Assembly (NCBI GenBank): GCA_022495005.1
Contig: JAGYXB010001749.1
Location: 2,108,001-2,172,000 of the forward strand
From: Rhyacophila brunnea
Taxonomy: Eukaryota; Arthropoda; Insecta; Trichoptera; Rhyacophilidae
Direction: 5' to 3'
DNA: 64,000 bases
A program made the translations under genes and the position numbers. Under the pieces are notes generated by a model. It was not told where the DNA came from and did no database searches. It saw only the letters and a program-made list of their open reading frames with translations. How positions within the stretch are numbered: position 1 is the first letter of the stretch; every line of letters begins with the position of its first letter. Below are positions 44,811 through 55,388 of the stretch, piece by piece.

Positions 44811-45347
44811 ACACAAACCATCTGGTTTTTAAGAATAATATAACGATAAATTCTAAACAATACCTACATACGAGGGTGGTGTAAAAAAGAAAATATTTAA
44901 AAATCTACTTTTTAAAGAAGCAATATGTTAAAATGGAAGCGTATGAAACTGTATAATAATTTACGCGGGAAAAGATACAGAAAATAAATAATTTGATCAA
45001 AGACCATAGAGCCGAGAAATACATTTACGTATCAACGCCGCCGCGACGCGGTAAAGTTTGTTTTGCAATCAGCGATTCAAATTTAGAATACGAAAAGGAA
45101 ATGAATCCATTTTGGAAAATGCTCTTTCAAGTTGGTCCTCGAAATTATCCCATCCGAAAGTTTTCGCCCCGCGCGGGGTGGGGGGACAGGGCGGGCGGTG
45201 AATGGGGTAGGAAAGGAAATCGCGTGGGAGAAAGGGGGGAAAGGGGGATGCACACGCGCTCAGCTTATCCAGGGGTGATAAATATGTAAAGCGTAAATAA
45301 CGTCTTTAATATTTAAAATAAAATAGAATTAAAATATAACATAATAT
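44811..45347. other. No gene; G-rich tract at 45174-45247
   Basis: The 98-codon frame at 44993 is not a recognisable protein. GGGGTGGGGGGACAGGGCGG at 45175 has four or more G runs of at least three with short loops, so it could form a G-quadruplex on the plus strand. A CCCCGCGCGGGG palindrome lies at 45167-45178. Confidence 0.45.
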
Positions 45348-46024
45348 GATAGGATTAAGAAACAAAAACGGCAGTTTCTATGTTCGTAAAATATTGCCGA
45401 CTCATTACAATAATATATACATCATAATATCTTTTTTATATGTACAATTTCTTTATTTATAAATATTGTTTTTATACTAATACTCGTATTATAAAACATT
45501 TTACAGAAATACATATTTTAAAAATTATGACTATAAAGACATTTGAGTCGCCTAGAGTCATAACTCACATTTCGTCGTTTTTGAGTTAAATATACCAATA
45601 AAATTGATTCTAAAGATTGATTCTATATAAAGAAAAATAGTTGGGTATTAAAAATCACTTAAAACCATGTGAAAATCTTTGACAAAGTTGACAGTTAGTG
45701 TCAACTCACATTTTTCAATGCATAATGTGAGTTCTGTCATTAAGGCCTTTCTAACTAATCAGGGAGCTCTATGGTGTGTTGTGTATCTGCAGCCTTATGA
45801 GTATTATATAATATAATATATTATATTAAATTTAAAAAAATGTAATTTGATTCACTCATTACTACTACTCAGTACTTTTCTTCTTACAAAAAGTGGTTTG
45901 GTGGTTCTTTGCGATAATATCAAAACTCGATTTTTGGAATATGTGAGTTATGACGTTAGGCAACTCATTTTTATCGATTTTTCAAAAATAGTAACTGGCG
46001 TTTTTGTTTCTAGAGCCCTCATAT
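45344..46024. mobile_element. ATAT-flanked TIR element, copy 1, interrupted
   Basis: Element 45348-46020 between ATAT at 45344-45347 and 46021-46024. Left end GATAGGATTAAGAAACAAAA then ACGGCAG; reverse complement of right end GAGGGCTCTAGAAACAAAAA then CGCCAG. The second copy (50090-50815) has the same ends and also ATAT flanks. Another TIR element (45542-45968) occupies most of the interior. No coding capacity. Confidence 0.75.
45542..45968. mobile_element. MITE inserted in the ATAT-flanked element
   Basis: Left TIR TTTGAGTCGCCTAGAGTCAT plus AACTCACATTTCGTCG; reverse complement of right end ATGAGTTGCCTAACGTCATA plus ACTCACATATTCC. About 427 bp. Internal GTCAACTCACATTTTTC and ATAATGTGAGTTCTGTC repeat the GTGAGTT motif. 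Superfamily unknown. Confidence 0.75.
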
Positions 46025-47550
46025 TATGTACATACTTATTAATTATTAATGAACAACGGGAAGTGAAACTAGTTTTAATTATTATGCTTATTAACTTATT
46101 TATAAAATACTACGTAGTTAATAATGTTGACATTAACATTAAAAATAATTACAAGATAAAAAGAACTTTTTATATACAACGTTTTTAAATTTTGTTAAAC
46201 CATATAAACTTGACTTGACTAGCATAAACGATCAAAAAAAATGTACTTGACATGTCATATTGATTTCCATAGTAACGCACGTATATATTAATAATTTTGT
46301 TGCTCCCCTAGCAACCAATAATGGTGTCGAAATAACTTTTTATACAAAACAGAATTAACTGAAAATGGATTCAATTCTACTTAAAGATGGCTAAAAGTAT
46401 TAAAAAAATTCATTGGCATCGTGTTCTGATATATTCTAAAAGTTTCAAATGTCTAGCTAGTCGGGAAGTTAGTTAAAAATCGATTGCAAGATTTGTACCG
46501 GACAAAGAACCACCGGACAAATAAGAATACGAGCTAAGAAAAACGTTGTAAAAATAACGATACAATTTAATAATTTATTTTTTATAAATTTTCTACATTT
46601 TTCATGTAGTCCAAGACTGGCTTTGTCTCATCTCTTATTATACCTGTCACATCGTGCGATTTTATGGTTGTAAATATAAATGGACTGTATTAAACAAGGT
46701 TATGTTGAAATAGGGTGTATGGTAGTGGTTGGTAAGACCATTTGTGTTCGATCGCGTTAAGCTCAAATTACATTGGCAGATTGTGTCTGGCCCGATCGTC
46801 TGCCACGATTGCCAAAATCTTTTATCTATGGTTTTCCGGGGTCGTGAATGATCGTGAGCAAATTGAAACTAATCCTATTTCCATCTGCCAAAATTCAAGC
46901 AAAGATTGCTGAAAACGTACGAAAACATCCGAAGCTACCGTCTACTTGCGAGGTTAGGTTTGACAGCTGAGTTTTGACTTAAAATTGCGAGGGAAAACTG
47001 TTCAGTGTAGCCACCAATCTAACGAAGAAATAGTTTTCGGTCAACCTATATTTTACAACGTTTTTATTAGCACGTATTCTTATTTGTCCGGTGGTTGTTT
47101 ATCCAGTACAAACCTTCCAATCGATTTTTAACTAACTTCCCGACTAGCTAGACATTTGAAACTTTTAGAATATATCGGAACACTATGCCAATGCATTCTT
47201 TTATTACTTTTAGTCATTTTTAAGTAGACTTGAATTCATTTTCAGTTAATTCTGTATTGTATGAAAAGTTATTTCGGAAGAAATGAGTCGTATAGTATCA
47301 AAAGTAGAACTGTCGCAAATATATCGAAATTTAACTAAGAATGCCAAAATATTCTTCTGACCATAATGTACGACTAGCAATATAATATTCGAATCAAAAT
47401 CATATCTGTGTGGTATAAAATTGTGATAGAAAATAGGGCTTGGTATCAGAATTAGAACTGTTCAATACTTTGGAAACAAAAGTAGAACTGTTGAATTTAA
47501 ATTGAATTTCTAATTTCTAAATGTAGAAACATATTTCATGTTATTACATA

Positions 47551-48830
47551 GGTTGCCGTTTATATTTCGGGAATTGGCAACACTGGTATTGCTAGGTGCA
47601 ATTCGACTTCTATATTTTGAAGTTTGATATTTTTAAGGGCAAAAGTACTTAGAACGTTTTAACAGACGCTTTTTATTTTTTTTAAATTCATTTGAAAAAT
47701 TTATCTCCGCCAAAAATGGAATTAACTCGTGAAAATTTTCGTGCGATTATTTTTCACAACTTTCGACGTGGATTATCATGGGAACAGTGCATTACTGAAC
47801 TTATTGCTTTATATGGTGATGAAGCACCATCAAAAACTACGGTATATCGCTGGTTCAGCGAATTTTATCGTGGTCGTCATTTGCTCACAGACGACCCGCG
47901 TGAAGGTCGTCCAAAATCGGTTGTTTCTCCAGAAAACATCGATGCTGTGCGTGAACTGACAATGCAAGATCGTCATGTGATTATACTATGAGATTGAGGC
48001 ATCTCTGGGTATTAGTAACACCAGCGTGTATACGATCTTGCATGAACATTTAGACGTGAAGAAGCTATGTTCACGATCGATCCCGCATAATTTGACAATC
48101 GCACAAAAAAGGCGCGTGTCGATTAATGCAACGAAATGCTCAAAAAATACGATCGAGGTGCTTCAAAAAACGTTTATAAGATTGTTATAGGTGACTAATT
48201 TTGGATCTATACGTATGAGCCCAAAAATAAATAGCAGTCGACCGTATGGGTCTTCCAAAATGAGCTTAAACCGACAAAAGTTGCTCGCGCTCAAGCACTT
48301 CGAAGCAAATGGTCGCCTGTTTTTTTTCGGAAAAACGGACCATGTCGCAACTATATCTTTAGAAAATCGTAGAACAGTCAATTCTAAATGGTGCAGAACC
48401 ATTTGTTTGTCAGAACTTTTTGGTGAAATAAGGAAAAGCAACCGTCGGCGTCAAATCATCCTTCATCAAGACAGTGCGAACTCTCGCATATCGGCTCAAA
48501 CAAGCGCCTATTTGAGTACTCAAAACATCAAATTGATGGGTCATCCGCCATACAGCTCTGACTTGGCATCAAATGATTTCTTTTTATTCCCGACAGTCAA
48601 AGATAAATTGCGTGGTCAACGATTTTCTACGCCAGAAGAGGCGGTTGATGCATTCAAAAATCATGTTTTGGCGTTACCTTCTGCAAAGTGGCAAAAATGC
48701 TTTTCAGATTGGTTCAAACGCATGGAAAAGTGTATAAATTATCGTGGAAAATATTAAAAAAAACAATAAAACTGTTTTCATTGATAAAAAATAGTTTTTG
48801 TTTGTTTATCCCGAAATATAAACGGCTACC
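47551..48830 (+). mobile_element. mariner element, 1280 bp
   Basis: TIRs GGTTGCCGTTTATATTTCGG at the left (after TA at 47549-47550) and, in reverse complement, GGTAGCCGTTTATATTTCGG at the right. The right TA is not preserved. The length is that of a full mariner. It holds a transposase gene with frameshifts and stops. Confidence 0.92.
47716..48757 (+). pseudogene. mariner transposase (DD34D), inactivated
   Basis: Starts MELTRENFRAIIFHNFRRGL at 47716 (an in-frame ATG 8 codons upstream is possible), then SKTTVYRWFSEFYRG and the GRPKSVV linker of the two-HTH DNA-binding domain. A frameshift near 47985 moves on to LGISNTSVYTILHEHLDVKK and SRSIPHNLTIAQK. The first catalytic Asp can be read in GD*FWIYTYEPK (stop in place of the usual Glu). 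From 48191: ILHQDSANSR (second Asp) and HPPYSSDLASNDFFLF (third Asp), with 34 residues between the last two, the mariner DD34D spacing. It ends KCINYRGKY. At least one frameshift and two stops: not functional. Closest remembered groups end ...CIDxxGEYFEKQ. Confidence 0.93.
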
Positions 48831-49236
48831 AAACAAAAACTTGCTGAAGCTAGTAGCAGTAATTCTAGCAGACAGTTTCAAAATTGATGGACCGCTCGTA
48901 TGACACTAAAAAATCCAACAAAACGTTTTTCGTCATTTTCTCGAAATGATGAATAACGCACAGATCTACTTTTGATACAATACGACTCAAATCCGTAATC
49001 CAATCCACTATTATTGGTTGCTAAGTGGGTGGTCGTAGTAACTAAATTATTAATATATACGTGCGATACTATGGAAATTAAAATGACATTTCAGTATTCT
49101 ATATTTGTTTGTTTGTTTTTTATCTACTTCATATCAAGTACAAGTTTGAGCATATTGAACATAATAATTCAATAGAAAATTTAAAAACGTTGTATATAAA
49201 AAGTTTTTATCTTGTAATTATTTAATAATAACACTG

Positions 49237-50085
49237 TTTATTTTAAACCAATCAAATGCAAGGACCAACGCGATCGAATCGTTGCGTGTAATTATTGCTT
49301 AGTGTAAAGACGCTGGTTACGATGGTCGGCGTGGTTCGCTGGATCTGGTTGGATCTGCGCGTCTGCTGATGTAATTAAGCCTTTATGGTCACGATGGCTT
49401 CTGTTTGAAACTCCTGTCTTATGGACGGTGGATGAAAATATACAATATTTAAAAAAAAATGCTTTATAAAGCATTGAAAATAACAAATTCTTTGTAACTG
49501 AATTGAAGTTGAATACCCCTGTATAGGGGTCGTTAGGCCAAGAGGCGTAGGATGCTGTAAATAGGGGATGGGGTTGTGGTGGTGGCAGCGCGCGGTTGGA
49601 AAACCTGTGAACAGTTTCAAGGTTGACCTAGTTTCACCGATTACCAACACCAACACATTGATCTCGGGAACGTGTTTTTGGCTCTTTCGACATCGCTCAA
49701 CCTTTGCAGAAGAAATAATATATATTCATTAGACTCAAACACAGTCACAATATTATTATAGGTAGGTACTTTTCGCAATGCACTTAAGGGTAATAAAATT
49801 GATTTTGTAATTTTTCTTAAGGGGTTACATTAGAAAACAAATAATTCTTGATCTAACAAAGGATAGGGTATCATTTTTTTCATGATTAAGATAATATATT
49901 AATTAATTTACTACCACCTTATAAATTTTTCTATGACACACAAAATGCACATTTAAATTATAGACCTATTGAAATTCAGGGGTTTCTGTCTACATGTAGC
50001 AATTGTACATGCGAAATACTAAGAAACATATCACAACAAAGAACTTGTAGTTGTATGCGAGAAGTAAACTACCTACGATGAGTCC
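49237..50085. other. No recognisable gene
   Basis: Two overlapping minus-strand frames (49292-49486 and 49375-49656) have proline- and histidine-rich text but resemble nothing I know. Confidence 0.45.
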
Positions 50086-50263
50086 ATATGAAGCCTTTGA
50101 AAATAAAAACGGCAGTTTTTATTTTCGTAAAATTTTGGTAAGTCAACCAAATGATATACTTAAATTCTTTCTTATTATATTGTATACTTTATAACTTGAA
50201 GTATGATTAAAACTGTAATATCTCTATAGTGATCCTGAATAATTAAATACTTATAAGATATCG

Positions 50264-50668
50264 TATCCGGAAATTTGTACGTAAGCAGTTCACCGCAGAA
50301 CACTTATTCGTGCGCTGTAGTACGTGAAACATGATTTCGTGTAACATTTAATCAAATGACGAGTTCTTCGTTGAACATTTCACCGTGGTGTATATTTGTA
50401 CAACATGTGGCGAATTTTATGAGATGTCTTTACTAGGTTAGGTTAGGTTAGGCTAGGCTAGGTTAGGTTAGGGTTAATCTAATTGGAACAGTACTATTTG
50501 TAAACTAAGATGCATTTTGTAAGATACGTACAAATGTATTCCACGGTGAAATGTTCAACGAAGAACTCGTCATTTGATAAAATGTTATACGAACTCATGT
50601 TTCCCGTGCTGCGGCGCACGAATAAGTGTCCCACGATGAACTGCATTCGTACAACTTACATGTAACCA
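50264..50668. mobile_element. TIR element with internal TTAGG repeats, family B1 copy 2
   Basis: Nearly collinear with 12505-12898: TATCCGGAAATTTGTACG start, ATTCGTGCGCTGTAGTACGT, TCTTCGTTGAACATTTCACC, central TTAGG-like run, TTAATCTAATTGGAACAGTA, and end CATGTAACC. The central run is longer here (50434-50475) and includes GGCTAGGCTAGG variants. Confidence 0.87.
50434..50475 (+). repeat. Interstitial TTAGG-type array inside B1
   Basis: About eight TTAGG/CTAGG units. The equivalent site in the 12.5-kb copy has four to five units. TTAGG is the ancestral insect telomere repeat, but here it is an internal part of a transposable element. A separate CCTAACC run lies at 50877-50902. Confidence 0.9.
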
Positions 50669-50819
50669 TAAGATATAATATATTGTTTTAAAGTATGTAT
50701 TCTTAAATATTTTTTTTTCAGAATTAATACCTATACGAAAGAGATAAGACATTTTTATTGGCTTGCCAACATTTTACGTGAAAAAGAAGCTGCCGTTTTT
50801 ATTTGCAGAGCCCTCATAT

Positions 50820-51567
50820 TATTACCAATATTAGAGAAGATATATATTAGTGATTTCTCACACTTTAAACATCTTGCCTAACCTAACCTAACCTAACCTA
50901 ACTGTTAGCAAAGATATTTAAAATTGGTATCTAAAATTACATTTCTTCTCTAATATATTTTTACTACTTACAACTGTTAAAATATTTTTCTAGTTTTTTG
51001 AATTCCCACAATTGACTTACGTTTGTTTATTTCTAAAGATATCAAAATAATATTATATAGACATTATGAGTTACATTAAGAATGAAGTACAAAAAATCAA
51101 CATAATAACTTAATTTTACTAAAATTCTTGCATACAAATCATAACCAACTTCTATGGATATCTTTCTCTTTGATCTTTGATATTCATATTGTTGAGGATC
51201 TTGATTCCTTTTAAATATCGATGATATAATATCTTTCCATAAATTCCTGCATTTTGCTTCTTGAATTGTTGCAGGTATCGAAAAGCACGTAGCGTTCTTC
51301 ACTCGGTTGGACCACTTTACATACATATTTTATACAGCTGGTATCTCACGTTTATTTTTTTTTCAAATCAGAGATATTCCTATTATGTATCGTCTTTGGG
51401 ATCATTAGCATGTACCTAAAACGTCACATCTCATCATCAATATTACATATATTTTTCATATGTGTTCCACGTTCCAACCCCATAAAGAGGGATAAAGAAG
51501 ATCACAGTTTTCCCTGTATAAATTACAGTGACAATGATAAGAAAAATAATTTTTATTCACCTCTTAT
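50820..51567. other. No gene; short CCTAA array
   Basis: 50877-50902 is five CCTAA units. The 94-codon minus frame at 51042-51326 resembles nothing I know. Confidence 0.45.
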
Positions 51568-51800
51568 CAAAGTAGTAGGTACTTACTTTGATTTAATAAA
51601 CAAAAACCAATTGCCAAAGTAGTTTGATTTCGAAGAGCGCTGATGAGCAGTTATTAAAAAGGCCAATAGTTAAAATTTGTCGTTATTAGTACGTGGCCTT
51701 GTGCCGGGGTGGCTTACTTATTTCAAAAAAGATTTTTCTATTGGTTATAATATACTTTCTCAGAAGTGTTTTTCAAAATTATATATGTTTCATAAAATAC
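51568..51800 (+). mobile_element. Family T element, copy T8, tRNA-like module deleted
   Basis: AGTAGTAGGTACTTACTTTG, CAATTGCCAAAGTAG, AGAGCGCTGATGAGCAG, GGCCAATAGTTAAAATTTGT, then directly GTACGTGGCCTTGTGCCGGG, GTGGCTTACTTATTTCAAAA and the standard TATTGGTTATAATATACTTT end. Where T9 has about 70 bp of tRNA-like sequence this copy has about 20 bp. Confidence 0.75.
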
Positions 51801-52893
51801 TTTAGATGACTTATTTCAGTTATCTACCATAGCCTACCTATCTTCAATATGCACCCTTCGATACGGTGACTTATTGCGCCTTTTTGAAATGTGGCTATTT
51901 TTCCATATTTTTAAAGCTTATCACTGGTCTCTTAACGATATCTTATCTTGTGTTTACACCACTAAGTATTCGTAATATAAGAACCTAGATAACAAAATCG
52001 TCATTGAATTGTGTCATTATTATGGAACTCATTGATTCAATCATCATGATTTTGGTTTTGGATTCGCTTATCTGAAAACTCAAGTCCCAGTTTTCCACCT
52101 CGTTGCAATTAAGAAGTAGGTAATTTAGATATAACCAATGACTAAATTATTTCTAAAAAGTTTTCAATTATAAATAGTAGAATTGGTTAAAGTATTTGAT
52201 CTTGTTAAACATTTCTTTTCGAAAATATACGAAACTTTGGAAAGCTTTACCGGTTAGTTGGCTAGTATAATATGATCAAATCATAAACTTTGTCAACGTG
52301 ATGATATTTTAATTTAATGATGTGAAGTTTAGTAAGATAAAACTTTGGCTTAAAACTTATCGTAATTTAACTGCCCTTTCGTAATTTTCAAAAAAAACTA
52401 AATTCTTTATATTATATTCCATTAGGGGTTGAGAAGAATTACAAATCTTCACACAGCATAGATTGTTAGAATCGCATTTCTTTCGGTCCAGTGCCACATT
52501 TCTCTTCTCTTATAATGATAGTTTTATATCACGTAGATCACTTTTATGGTGTCGCAAATTGGGATTGTTTTTAAATTTTTACTGACAACACCGCTGTGAT
52601 GGCATCATCCAATGTCATCGTAGCGGTTAAGCAGGTTTACAGTGTATATGCGGCGGCTAGTCAGCAGCGACTTGCCTGCTCGTTATCACTTTTACAGCGT
52701 TTTTCGGTTTGCACAAGCTTAAGTTTTCTCGTCCATACACACGGGCTTCCCAATACAAACCAGTTTTCGCAAGTAAGCTTGTCGTAAAGCATGAGCGTCT
52801 AGCCGGCGCTTTACACGAGTATCAATATTTCTTGTCCAAGTAAACTTATAAAATGTCTCTTATTGATCGTTTCCTCATGTTTGATGATCATGA
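51801..52893. other. No recognisable gene
   Basis: AT-rich; nothing I can support. Confidence 0.45.
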
Positions 52894-52975
52894 CTAGGGA
52901 TTGCAATACCGGTATTCAATTATTTAACAATACCGAAATACCAGTATTTTCGGTATTAAGAAAGCATAGACGTTT
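52894..52975 (+). mobile_element. Single hAT-type end
   Basis: TAGGGATTGCAATACCGGTA followed by repeated ATACCGAAATACCAGTAT words resembles the end of the complete element at 60771 (TAGGGATTCCAATCCCGGG) in structure: a TAGGGATTxCAAT core followed by palindromic repeats. No right end found. Confidence 0.5.
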
Positions 52976-53122
52976 ATGTTGTTCGAAATGAATTAAATGC
53001 TATTTTTTCATTACTACTACTATAATATTGTATAATATTAAATTTAGTGTATAAGATTAATGCTGTCAAAACGAAAATATATTGACTGAAACCAACAAAA
53101 GTTAAATAATTTAACATTTCAG

Positions 53123-53311
53123 CTATTTGGCAACGTCTTTTACATCGCGTACTCCTGTCTGCTTCCTAACCCATTCGTTTCTCTTACGGTCCTTTCGCGT
53201 GATGCCCAACATACACCTCTCCATGCCTCGCTGTGCAACTCTTAGCCTTTGGACATCTCTCGTATTGAGGATCCACGTCGGTTCGGTATGGAAAACCCTA
53301 ATCATGACCAC
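53123..53311 (-). pseudogene. RTE LINE fragment
   Basis: Minus-strand frame: WILNTRDVQRLRVAQRGMER, then CMLGITRKDRKRNEWVRKQT and GVRDVKDVAK. The LRxxQRxMERxMLGITRxDRxRNEWxRxxTGVxD segment is typical of the region before the RLRWAGHVERM motif of RTE-type ORFs. Upstream similarity to about 53500 is weak; the GHV part is missing. Confidence 0.82.
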
Positions 53312-54793
53312 CTTAAAATTTTGTCATCGTTTGAGCAACCAAGACTCTCTACCGCTCTCGATCCTCTGCTTCTCTCAAGACAAAGTGTAAGCTGCTCATA
53401 ATCAGCTCCTTCACTTGATCGCTGACGCTCGTCATCTGCTTTGCCTTCCCTGGAGGTTACCCAAAACCGCCAGTCTCTCCAGTTTAAACTGTCAACATCG
53501 TAAAATTAAAATAACACACTGTCTTTTGTCTATGTTATCCAACAGCACGTGGCGGTGAATTTTTTACGGACCAGATATTGAACTTTACTTTGAACGATTT
53601 GGCGGGAAAAAAATACTGAAGCTTTGAAGTTGGAGGTCCAACGAAAAAGTTTGAAAGAAAAAAAATCGCGCAATTGACACAACGTCGAGGGCAGCGCCGT
53701 CGTAAATAGAAGCGTCACAATAACATGTTTTTTGTTATTCACAGTGTCACTCGGCCATTGACTTACTAATGGACACAACATTAAAAACTAAATTTTAATA
53801 ATAAAAAATGTACAAAATTTATGACGACTGATTTGTTTTATTATTTAGCCACGCACATCATTACCCGTATCTCACCTCATATTATTGTACTCGTACATCA
53901 TTAACAAAAAAATTGTTCAATTTCTAGGCGCGCGCTTTTCAACCCACTCATGACGTTTCTTTTGAGATAAATATCTACTAAGTATGAACCAATTAGAGAT
54001 CACAAAAATAATGGGAATTTGGTTGCCATCTAGGTAAGGCTGAAGCACGATTTGAATCTCGAATGTGAAGAAATAAAATATAAATTTAAACATACTCGTA
54101 TCTTAAAGAAATTTTGTTTAAATTACATAAACGAAACACGCATTCAATATTGGTGATATTTTTGAATACACTTGACGAGCTTTGTGTTTTCTTTATAACC
54201 TTAACATCATACAGTAATACCAATTATTGAGGTTTCAAAGTGTCGGGCCATGTCAACTGATTTTAACGATTTTATTCTATAATATTAATCTATGTAGTGT
54301 GAATAATATAGCCTATAAGCTATGAAAGTTTCATCAATATTGGTCGACTAATTTTTGAGTTATAGCTCTACCAACGGATAGACACAAAGCAGTATAAGAT
54401 AGGAAGGCTAAAGACGTGAACGTGAATTTGAAATATGCACTCATTTATTAATCTTTCCGATTTTTTGATAATTGTTTCCAGAATGCGTGTGCTGTTAGGG
54501 ATTTAAAAGAAAAAATGGCAAAACATGGTTACGTTCAGGTCATATATATTTTGTTGGCACAACACCAGCTCTATCCTGACATAACTTATTTTGGATCGCA
54601 GGAGAAGAATTGTTTAGATTGAGAGTAACACAACTCTGGAGTCGAGCCTGGACGAGTTTCCTGGTTCTAGGCTACCATACAAAAATAGTGAATGTCTCAG
54701 TCAGTTCCAGTGTACGCATTCCGTATGTGTTTAAATGGTATATGAAAGAGTCTACTTTGTGAGATTCAGAGCACGGGCCGCATCTAAGAAACC
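53312..54793. other. No recognisable gene
   Basis: 53320-53480 may be decayed LINE sequence on the minus strand; the rest is AT-rich. Frame 53530-53781 resembles nothing I know. Confidence 0.4.
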
Positions 54794-55388
54794 TGCAATA
54801 TGCCAGTAGCGAAGGGTGGTAGGCTGTTAAAATCTGCCATAAATAGTGCACACTAAACTTTGTTAGTCATACGTATTTGTTTTTATTGAACTAATACTAC
54901 AATTTATGGTGAAAGTTAGTTTTTAAAAATCAAATAAACCCTGCCTCAACCAAACCATTATAGTTTTGGTATACTTTAGGCAATACGACAAAGTTTTGCA
55001 CACTTTTTAATTCATATTTATTTGTTTTCGTTGGATTAATAAGTACATATTACACATATTGTTGGTTCATTTTATTAATTGATAAAACCCTTCCTAACCA
55101 AACTATTATAGATAAAAAATATTATTATATCTATAAAACGTCCACAGTTATGTATGACTTAATTGCACTATTTTAGATATTTTATAGATAGACGAGTATT
55201 TTTTGACTATTATCCATGTTGGCCTAGTTTCGCAGGGTTTAATTGAATTTTAAAAACTAACCTACACCGTCTGTAAATTGAAGTCTTATTTAAATGAAAA
55301 CAAATATGTATAACTGACAAAGGTTAGTATGAACTATTTACGGCTTATCTTAACATCCTACCTCCAGCCTTTGCCTCTGCAATATGCA
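54794..55388. mobile_element. Foldback K, intact copy (about 170-bp arms)
   Basis: Left arm TGCAATATGCCAGTAGCGAA, GGTAGGCTGTTAAAATCTGC, CACACTAAACTTTGTTAGTC, GTTAGTTTTTAAAAATCAAA, TAAACCCTGC; right arm (about 55220-55388) is its reverse complement: GCAGGGTTTAATTGAATTTT ... GGTTAGTATGAACTATTTAC ... CTACCTCCAGCC. The centre repeats CCAAACCATTATAG/CCAAACTATTATAG. 595 bp, no ORF. Confidence 0.82.

Larger units (their letters stand above)
47284..48989. mobile_element. MITE inside foldback A, itself carrying a mariner
   Basis: Left end TGAGTCGTATAGTATCAAAA plus GTAGAACTGT; reverse complement of right end TGAGTCGTATTGTATCAAAA plus GTAGATCTGT. Without the mariner it is about 430 bp. The subterminal motif CAAAAGTAGAACTGT recurs at 47300, near 47450 (AGAATTAGAACTGT) and at 47480. 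The inverted repeat may extend a few bases further out (CGGA...). Confidence 0.82.
46140..49236. mobile_element. Long foldback element A, right arm split by nested elements
   Basis: Left arm 46140-46555 (AATAATTACAAGATAAAAAG, TTGATTTCCATAGTAACGCA, CATTGGCATCGTGTTCTGAT, CCGGACAAAGAACCACCGGA, GAGCTAAGAAAAACGTTGTA). The right arm is the reverse complement: 47050-47277 and, after the insertions, 49003-49236. A 490-bp centre (46556-47050) shows no ORF. Intact it would be about 1.35 kb with roughly 420-bp arms. Solo arms lie at 13915-14345 and 60147-60665. Class unknown; no target duplication is certain. Confidence 0.85.
50086..50819. mobile_element. ATAT-flanked TIR element, copy 2, interrupted by a B1 element
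   Basis: Element 50090-50815 between ATAT at 50086-50089 and 50816-50819. Left end GAAGCCTTTGAAAATAAAAA then CGGCAG; reverse complement of right end GAGGGCTCTGCAAATAAAAA then CGGCAG. Excluding the B1 element inside (50264-50668) it is about 320 bp. Same ends and target as 45348-46020. Confidence 0.8.

Noticed and set aside
44993..45289. 98-codon frame with G/R-rich C-terminus
   Set aside because: The C-terminal part is only a translation of a G-rich tract; the N-terminal part has no family resemblance and no splice context I can support.
45847..46188. 113-codon plus-strand frame that looks membrane-like
   Set aside because: It spans the end of a MITE, the right end of the ATAT-flanked element and the start of foldback A, so it is a chance frame across three repeats.
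50434..50475. Chromosome end or telomere
   Set aside because: The TTAGG run is short, impure and at a fixed place inside a TIR element with a second copy at 12.7 kb.
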